From the NCBI GenBank assembly GCA_030737835.1, contig JAUJYN010000038.1, forward strand, positions 558,001 to 622,000: a stretch of 64,000 bases of DNA, read 5' to 3'. Every line of letters starts with the position of its first letter. Positions within the stretch are counted from its first letter, which is position 1. Shown in pieces: positions 56,606 through 64,000 of the stretch. The notes beneath the pieces were generated by a model. That model was not told the DNA's origin, searched no databases, and worked only from the letters and a program-made list of their open reading frames with translations. The stretch comes from Acorus gramineus. Taxonomy: Eukaryota > Streptophyta > Magnoliopsida > Acorales > Acoraceae. Both the position numbers and the translations under genes were made by a program.

Positions 56606-58603
56606 TGAACTGTAGGGGTTCTCCTTAACATGAATATATGGCATAAACAATACATCATGGAACATACATACAGGTATGGCCTAACTACACATGCATACGA
56701 GAGCATTAATCATGCAAGCACACAAGGCACAACCTAATATGTGTTGGATATCACCAACTTAAAAGGGAAGGGTTAGGCGCGATCTCGTGCACCAACAAGT
56801 GCATGCCAACAATCCCAAGCAAACCTGAGTCAAGTAAGAACCACATCTACTGGCGAGAGAGAGAGAGGGAAAGCCTTAGCATCTCAGGAAGCTGTTCATA
56901 GCTTTGCCCTAACAATATGGGAGCAACTACACCACACCCTTAAGTCTTATGGCAAGGGGATATTAGGCATGTACCCAAATATTAACCCCTTTTTAATCAT
57001 GCTGGATATTACTAATATATGGGTAGTATTACAAACAATGACTACCTAAGTCATGCCATATTCTATACATCCATATAAACACACACAACACATGCACATA
57101 CAAGAAGGTCGCATGCAAACATAATCATTCATACATGAATACAATACATAGGCAAATATATGGTAGAATATGGGGTCCTACTCAAAGTACAACCTATATA
57201 AGCCTAATATGTAAGATATCTAGCATATTAAGGGTGCCAAGAAGCCCCATTGATGTGCAATGCACGACTACGTGCATCGAGCGCTTCCCGAAGGGTAGGA
57301 TCGAATCACTCACCGATACCTAGATCTTCGCACGTCAACAAGAAGGGCAACATGGCGCGTGAGGCTGCACGTGTGCAGGGAAAGCAGGGCAGCACACACT
57401 CGAGGCAACATGCATGCGGGACAGCACGCATGCAGGGCAGGGAGGACAGCACGCATACAAGGTAGGTGGTACAGCATGCACGCACGGGGAAGCACACACA
57501 CAAGAGGCAACACCCAGGATAGCGCAGGCAAAGAAAGGCATACTGGGCACGCCGCAGGGCACAGGCGGCACAGGGCACGCCCCAGGGCGCGCTGGGCACA
57601 GGTGCAGGGCACAGGCGCTGGTGCTGGCAGGGCAGTAGGCAGGGGCATGCTGGGCTCGTTGGGCATGGGCGCTGGGCATGCTGGGCTCGAGCATTGGTGC
57701 TGGCAGGGCATGCTGGGCTCTGGACAACATGCACAAGGCAGCATGCACGCAAGCACGCCGACACCCCTACAACCAAGCAACCATGCACACACACCAAGTC
57801 ACAAACACTTAGCATGCACCGCCTCCCAACACACCCAAATGTGCTGATCAACCAGAAAAAGAAGAGGGGAAAGCTTACCCAGAGAGGGGGGAGGGAAGGA
57901 GATGTGGGAGCACACAAGCGTGCCCACAACCACCTTGACCACACCACCACTACCACCACCTCAATCTTAGCTTCTCTTCTTCTTGCTGAACCAGAGGGGA
58001 TGGGGAAACCAGGGAACCATAAGGAGGAGGAATAGACAACAACAATGACACCTTTATTTGATCTTCCTCTACTTGCACCACCTCTTCCAAGCACTCCTTC
58101 ATCTTCTTCTACCATCTTCTTCACCAAAAACACCCACACAAAGGGCTGGACCAGATGGAAGGAGAGGAGCTTGAGAGGGATAGAGAGAGGGAGAGAGAGG
58201 GAATGCACTTGGGGCCCTTTAATAGACAAAAAGTGGATTGGTTGGTGTCAAGCCATCCCCACTTAGAAACCACATAACAAAACAAAACAAAACACTTGAC
58301 TTGTCAAAGCCATACCCACTTAGACGTGTGCATGCAATTCACACCCCAATCCAATAACGACCAAACACGGATGCGATTTGAAACTTCATATTTTTTCAAA
58401 ACGATATCGGAATTCGATGAAATTTTTATGGGTAGTACAAAACGATACTAAGACCCATAATGTGCAGTTATATTATTAAACAGAACACTCCATCTCCCGC
58501 ATATAGCTAAAAACTAAAATTTTAGCGGCTCCAATCGAAAAAAATAAAGCTCCAAATGACACTAGCTTAACCAAAATAGCTCTTTTATGACACAGGCACA
58601 ACA
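56606..58603 (-). repeat. LTR (TGTTGTGCCTGTGTCAT subfamily), minus strand, 3' of the MKK gene
   Basis: The right end (reverse of TGTTGTGCCTGTGTCAT) is at 58603. The part from about 57240 is clearly LTR: CCCCATTGATG start-of-leader words, GC core 57360-57740, reverse of CTGGGTAAGC near 57873. The segment 56606-57240 has no recognised gene and probably belongs to the same LTR, but I cannot align it confidently. It is inserted about 470 bp beyond the kinase stop codon. Confidence 0.7.
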
Positions 58604-59076
58604 ATTATGAATCAATGTGCCGTCCAAATAGTGGTATATGCCTCTTGAGATGAAAAATGAGACTTAAAAAAAACTAGTTCTCACAACGCCTTTATTCCAC
58701 CATGCAACAACAAATTTTTACATTGTGAAATACATGCTATTACTGGCTTTTCTAGAAGATCAGTAAATTCTATTTTAAAGTACACACCATCCATACCTAT
58801 GAGGCTCATTTCCCATTACAAAGAACTCACTATGTATAAGTTATTGTACAATATACAATGAAATTCTTTATTTGTAGGCTCATTGCACTCCTCTCTGATA
58901 AAATTGTGCAAGGCTTAGAATGCTCAATCACAAGCACATCTTTTTAGGCACTCAAATGAATACAAGATATCACCTGGACATGCAAAACCAAGCATTCAAC
59001 TGCATGATAAAAATGAAAAGTAACAAAAATCGTTTCACCGAAACCAAAAGAATTGGCAGAAGACTAACCGGACAGA
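58604..59076 (-). other. 3' untranslated/downstream region of the MKK2-like gene
   Basis: AT-rich non-coding sequence between the kinase stop and the LTR. Minus-strand AATAAA words (plus-strand TTTATT) lie near 58690 and 58869 as candidate poly(A) signals. Confidence 0.5.
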
Positions 59077-62000
59077 TCATGCCGAGAAGGTAGCCAATGG
59101 AGTTCCAGAGTTCTTGAAGTACGAAACAAGATCAATATGAAGGTGATCATATAACCTCAAGAAAGGATGTTCCTACATAAATTAATGGATCCAAGATGTA
59201 AAGTGTTCCTGAAACATTTTGTTTAAGGATATTTCTAGTATAGACTACAAAGTAGTAAATGTGTCCTTACTAATAACTGTGGGGCTGTCAGCCTTTTCTT
59301 CGGGTCCTTGTGTACACTGTTATAACATACAATATAGTCATGAAGCAAAAGCAACAATAAGAAAAATATTAATTAAACGTCATCAAATAAATAAATAAAA
59401 GTCTGAAAGACTAACTTAGCTACTCTAACATTCCAATGTAGTCCTACCTAACTATTGTTCCTAACCTAATTCTCACAAATCATAACAAAGTTATCCAATT
59501 CGTCCAAAGAAAACTACAATTACAAAGGCATAAATCAATTAACTAGTTATCTAGATAAATAAAAAAATAAACAAAATACCATAAAGGTTCGATATGCATC
59601 ATTCTCTTTTGGTTGGAGAGAATCTTCCTAGAACTCTAAGTGGTTAACATTATCGATCAACAAATCATGCATTAACACAAGGTGGGGTAAATCCTAATGA
59701 ATGAGTAGCCTCACCATTCGCTTTAAAATTTAATGGAGGTATCACCCTCATCATGAGCAGGAAGTGTTGAGATGTTCATAGCAGTGGTCCATTCATAGCT
59801 TCATCTAATTTAAATTTGTTGAAATACAAGTCCTCCTCATGGTAGCTTCGCATCAAGATTCGATTTGCATGATTCTCTCCCGGTTGGAGAGAGTCAGCTC
59901 AAGTGGTTAACATTCTCGATCAACAAATCATGCATTAACACAAGGTGGGTTGAATCTTGATGAATGAATAGCCTTGCCATTTGCTTTAGCATTTCATGGA
60001 GTTCTCAACCTCATCATGAGTAAAAGTGCTGAGATGTTCATAGCGGTGATTCATTCAGCTTCATCTTATTTAAATTTTTACAAGTCCACTGCATGGTTGC
60101 CTTTGAGTGTGATATCAAAATTGACAAGACATGGGCCATCCGCATAGATGACCTTGGGCGCCTTGTCAAACAAAGGGTCCTCATCAAATCAAAGATGTGG
60201 CATTGCTAGTGTGCCCAATGATTAGAAACTTTTTTCCATCACTGGGTAAGATGGGACTGGGGAACCCAATAGTTACTCTCATTTATTATCCTGAATGATG
60301 CACTGGACTGCATCAGAAAGATATCCAATTTGTCTTCATATATTAAACATCCAAAAGTTGGAAGTCCCTCAATTTATTTCTCTCTATTCTACCAATGTTG
60401 TTAAAATATCAACAAGATGGAATCAAGGATCTTCAGGTAATATTCCATAAGCATCCAAAAGTTGTAAGTCCCTCGGATTTTTTTCCCTCTCTATAATTTT
60501 TTTCCCTCTCTATAGTACCAATGTTGTTTAGAATATCAACAAGATGTAGTCAAGGATCTTCAGGTAGCATTCCACCATCATGTCTAATATCTTTAAAAAA
60601 TGTTCAAAGGATAGGAGAAAAGTATATATACAATTAGAGATCCCCTATTTTTCTTTCCACTATTTTCTTCTATCTGTCATACCAAAGTTGATTGATATTG
60701 ATAGCACATCAATCATTTAGGGAGATGAAAATGAGGGCTTATACATTCTCTCAAAGAGACATAACATAGAGAGAATAAAAGGATGGCTTCTTAATATGCA
60801 TATAGGCTTCTCATTCTTGTTAAAAGAACCATCTACTCTAATGATTTTGTTTGTGAGACCATTGATACCATTATGGAACTTTGAATTTGAAGTAATTAAT
60901 GATCATGCACTATCTGTAAATGAAAACAAAAGAGAAGATTAATTAAGAAACAATTGAATTTGACCAAATGACAAAAGAAAAACAAAGTATTCAGAGAGTG
61001 TATTTTTAATTTATCGAATTATAACTAACTTGGGTGGTCTTAATCCAGGTGACCATTCTAAATTATACAAATAAATGGCAGTGATAAATCTGAAAATATA
61101 AAAAGGCTGGGAGAATTAAAACAATAGTTCCTTCAGCTCTACGAATTAAAACACATCCAAATTTGGATTAGATTTTATCCAAACAAATGTACAGCCAGAA
61201 TTTACCGATATCCTATTGATGAATCCATATCATCCTTAAACCAGAAATGTTGTCCATTTGAAGGAAGCACACATCTCAAGATCATGCATAGTTGGCGAAC
61301 AGAATATGTAACTGAGAGCAAATAGAATATAGTACCATTATAACATACCATACAAGAAAGGACATGACAAAAGAATTTACCAATAGTAACTTAAAATACA
61401 CTAAATGCAAGCTCTATATATAGAGAAATGTTTCAAAAAATTTCACAATCAGTGTTAAATATATAATCATATTGCACAAGAATGTCATAGCTAATAGTAA
61501 TGCTTTTAAATGCAGTCACTAAAATAAGGACAAAACAAATTAACAAAATTGAAGATATGTGTTTACCACGCTGAAATAAATGAGCAAAATTCAGGGGAAA
61601 ACTGCTCAGGAGGTGCACAAGGAGATGGTTGATCGACCACTGCTGCCAAAAGCTCAAAATAGTTCCATCCTCCTTGATCTGGTGGTGTATATGGAAAACG
61701 ACCAGTGGCACATTCCAATAATGTAAGTCCCAAACTCCATATATCACTTCTTTTTCCATATGCACTAGCACTGATTCGCTCCGGCTACTCAAATTGAAAT
61801 ATTTAATGCATACTTAATTGCTTTGAAAGTTTCAGAAAAATGTATACATAACAATCAATAAAAGCTACTTCATATGAAATGAAAAGATACTAAAGTTCCT
61901 CACCTAAGAAAATATACTCACCGACATGTAATTGTAAGTTCCAATAAAAGTGTCCCTCAGGCCAGATGAATTTTCCACAATGGCACTCACACCAAAGTCG

Positions 62001-63493
62001 GTTATCTTAACTTCACCTCTGTGATTGATCAAAATATTTGACGGTTTCAAGTCCCGATGAATTATATGCTTCTGGTGATGAAGATATATCAAACCCTTGA
62101 GGACCTATAGAAGGAAGAGAACTGCTCCATCAGCTCAAAAGGGCAAAATGACACTAGTACATTATGAAGTCCAAGAATAAGTGATGACATTGTGCCAGAA
62201 ATACTAGCCTGAATACTGATGGCTGCAAGGAATGGCTCTGGAATAGACTTCACTTTTTTCAGAAGATCAGAGAGAGATCCTCCATCCATGTATTCCAAGA
62301 CTATAGAAATGACACCATTGTCATAGAAACAATGGTAGCACACTACAACATACGGACATTGAGAGGATTGATTAATCTTCAATTCCTGTACAATTTGTCT
62401 GCGGACATCCTCATGAATAGTCATTTGGATCACCTAGAACAAGAAACAATACTCTTATAAATATTTGACAAAGACAAATTATATTGAGAATCGTGAATAA
62501 AAATAACTTTTTCTCAAAAGATCAACAATATTGAGAAAACTTTAAAAACATTCATCCAGGAGGTGAACTCAAAAGGCCCAAGGTTTTCTACTGCAACAAC
62601 TTCCTTCCTCTAACAATAAATGAAATATAAAAGGAACCCTCACACCTTGACAGTTCTAAATGCCCATCTACGAGCCATTTTCTATACATTCCACTCCTAA
62701 GTAAATTCCCAATTCCAGATTAATTTGATTTAAAGAATCACAACTGAGCTTTGGAAGAGAAGGCTTCCTCCCTTGGCCAATAAGATAAGCATGTGTATCC
62801 ACACTTGGTGAGGCATCAATGATGGATATACCAAGCCACCAAGGTTGTTACTCTGTTTTTCATCAACCATGATATATGCTCCTCTTCGAAACAGAATGGT
62901 CTTTTAACAGGAATTATCCAACCCAATAAAACAAAATGGACATCAGTGCTCTTTTCTCATATATAGTGTGTGTTAGTGTGAGATTGGAAATGATAACAGA
63001 GTTAACAGAGAGGGATCTGAAGAAACTACCAAGCAATCCTTTCTGAGCCTGTTAAGGTATTGAAACTAACAGTCAATGGTTGACAACAAACTTTGTGACC
63101 ATGAGATCTTGGGTTCAAGTCTCACCACTTACCTAACCCAAAAAAAAATGAAAAACTAACAGTCCCATATATAAGGTTTCTAATACAGTAAAGATGAATG
63201 ATATTTTCACATGTTCACAATTTTGGGAAAATAACAGCTTTTTATGGAAGGAAACAACAACTCCTTCTTTTAGAAGAAATCAAACCACATGACCAACAGT
63301 TGAAGAAATGCATGGAAAGGAAAGCAAAAGCAAACTTCGATGTTAAGTCGACATATACCTTTAAAGCAAAAAATTGACCAGTCCATTTGTGGCAAACCAG
63401 TTGCACAATTCCTCCACTACCCTTACCGATCACCTTAATTGTGTCTATATCAGCTAATGACAACTGGTTGTCAGACGCGTTTATAGGAGTTGG
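59077..63493 (-). CDS. MKK2: MAP kinase kinase, group A (MKK2-like), 5' exon not found
   Basis: Dual-specificity kinase that phosphorylates MAP kinases in stress or developmental cascades. Six exons by splice signals and reading frame: 63359-63493, 62209-62433, 61922-62104, 61567-61784, 59271-59316, 59077-59172 (stop 59077-59079), about 300 residues. Seen: glycine loop GKGSGGIV, invariant Lys in FALK, catalytic [11 protein letters not shown], activation-loop S-x5-T before [21 protein letters not shown], and a C-terminal SGTPLATF as in MKK1/MKK2 proteins. MKK6 proteins end differently, so I prefer MKK2-like. The intron 62105-62208 has a GC donor (CAG|GCTAGT). About 55 N-terminal residues (docking site exon) are missing; they should lie upstream, perhaps beyond 64000. 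An in-frame ATG near 63502 would give a short form. No stop or frameshift in the exons, so the gene is probably functional. The large intron 59317-61566 contains two local duplications. Confidence 0.93.
59585..60073. repeat. Intronic tandem duplication (~230 bp units)
   Basis: 59585-59817 and about 59855-60073 share CGATCAACAAATCATGCATT, AACACAAGGTGGG and GAGATGTTCATAGC in the same order. Both lie in the kinase intron. Confidence 0.8.
60345..60572. repeat. Second intronic tandem duplication (~105-120 bp units)
   Basis: 60345-60447 and 60451-60572 share CATCCAAAAGTTG, AAGTCCCTC, ACCAATGTTGTT and TCAAGGATCTTCAGGTA. The second copy also carries a doubled TTTTTTTCCCTCTCTATA. Confidence 0.8.
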
Positions 63494-64000
63494 CTGTTCC
63501 ATGTTTGGCAATACAAAAAAAATACCATATGTTAAGAAGCCACATGATCTATAATGACTGCAGAATTGTCTAACAATTTATGACATGAATTCAAATAAAA
63601 ATACAAAATTATAATCAACATCCAGAAATAGTCATCACATGATATTACAAAAATACAAAGCTCTGACATTAGACTTCTGCAGGAGGATTCGATGGTGTGG
63701 AAACCTCAGCCAAAGATTGAATTTTCTGTCAGAAGGTGCTACACTTGGTAAAGGAATGACCAAGACTACATGTCATGGCAATCATATCAAAAAAGATGTG
63801 AAGGTTCAAATCCCTTCTGAAAGTTATAAGCCTTCATGTGGTTGATGTACCAAAACAAGCTGCTTACCAAGGCTTATAGAGCGAAGTTGGCATTTAATGA
63901 TGTCATGACATGCATGTTGTGTAATTGGATGAGGAAATTACAAAGCATCAATTTGTTCTTTGTCCAATGGTATGCCAAGTTTGGACTATGTTGGCCGGGG
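63494..64000 (-). other. Probable intron 1 or upstream region of the MKK2-like gene
   Basis: No exon matching the expected N-terminal docking region is visible. A T-rich stretch before the acceptor at 63494-63495 supports an intron here. Confidence 0.4.

Noticed and set aside
57306-58229. 307-residue minus-strand frame rich in Cys, Ala and Pro
   Set aside because: Lies across the GC core and leader of an LTR. Repetitive CHAC/CPAC words come from the GGCAGCATGC repeats; no domain.
63639-63845. Possible first exon of the kinase
   Set aside because: No frame on the minus strand gives the expected docking-site and FLTxSGTF-like sequence; the plus-strand frame has no family similarity.

Overview
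This window is plant nuclear DNA. The first ~58.6 kb is a dense, multiply nested block of transposable elements. The last ~5 kb carries most of one host gene on the minus strand, a group A MAP kinase kinase (MKK2-like). The element families (Ty3/Gypsy chromovirus with a tRNA-iMet primer site, BED/DUF659 hAT, FAR1-type Mutator-like transposase) and the kinase family point to a flowering plant. The sequence alone does not let me name the species. I see no rRNA, tRNA, CRISPR or bacterial features.

The dominant repeat is one Ty3/Gypsy family with very long LTRs (about 2.0-3.5 kb), starting TGTTATATATGTGTCAC and ending GGGGCGTGACA. A diverged subfamily starts TGTTGTGCCTGTGTCAT. The family supplies: one complete element on the minus strand (43729-54931, TSD GGCAG); solo LTRs at 5883-7919 (TSD CTTCA), 8304-10800 (TSD AATAA) and 12155-21856 (TSD AAAAT); two further LTRs nested inside the last one (13073-19692 and 14467-18005); a deletion derivative (about 29831-35930); a decayed element in the opposite orientation (35931-41838); and LTR fragments at 1-1751, 41839-43309, 43310-43728 with 54932-56605, and about 57200-58603. 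Most of the large GC-rich open frames in these LTRs are low-complexity artefacts.

Layout. 1-1751: LTR fragment cut by the window edge. 1752-4605: hAT transposase pseudogene truncated by that LTR. 4886-11636: FAR1/MULE-type transposase pseudogene (minus), split by two solo LTRs; its upstream end continues past the nested solo LTR stack to about 22090. 22090-29830: AT-rich DNA with several TIR elements. Three have boundaries I can define: 22694-23783 (10-bp TSD), 26094-26368 (near-perfect hairpin) and 28084-28880 (9-bp TSD inside a degenerate tandem array). 29831-58603: Gypsy block. 58604-64000: MKK2-like gene, 3' end towards the repeats, with its first coding exon not seen.

Two observations look least ordinary. 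First, nearly every LTR copy, even the diverged ones, keeps the same GT...AG signals around its hypervariable GC-rich segment, plus a second donor and acceptor downstream. This suggests an intron-containing LTR leader. Second, a ~120-bp module recurs at least ten times. It is flanked by about 10-bp direct repeats, and a related LTR in the same window shows the empty site, so it is probably a tiny non-autonomous DNA transposon that rides inside the LTRs.
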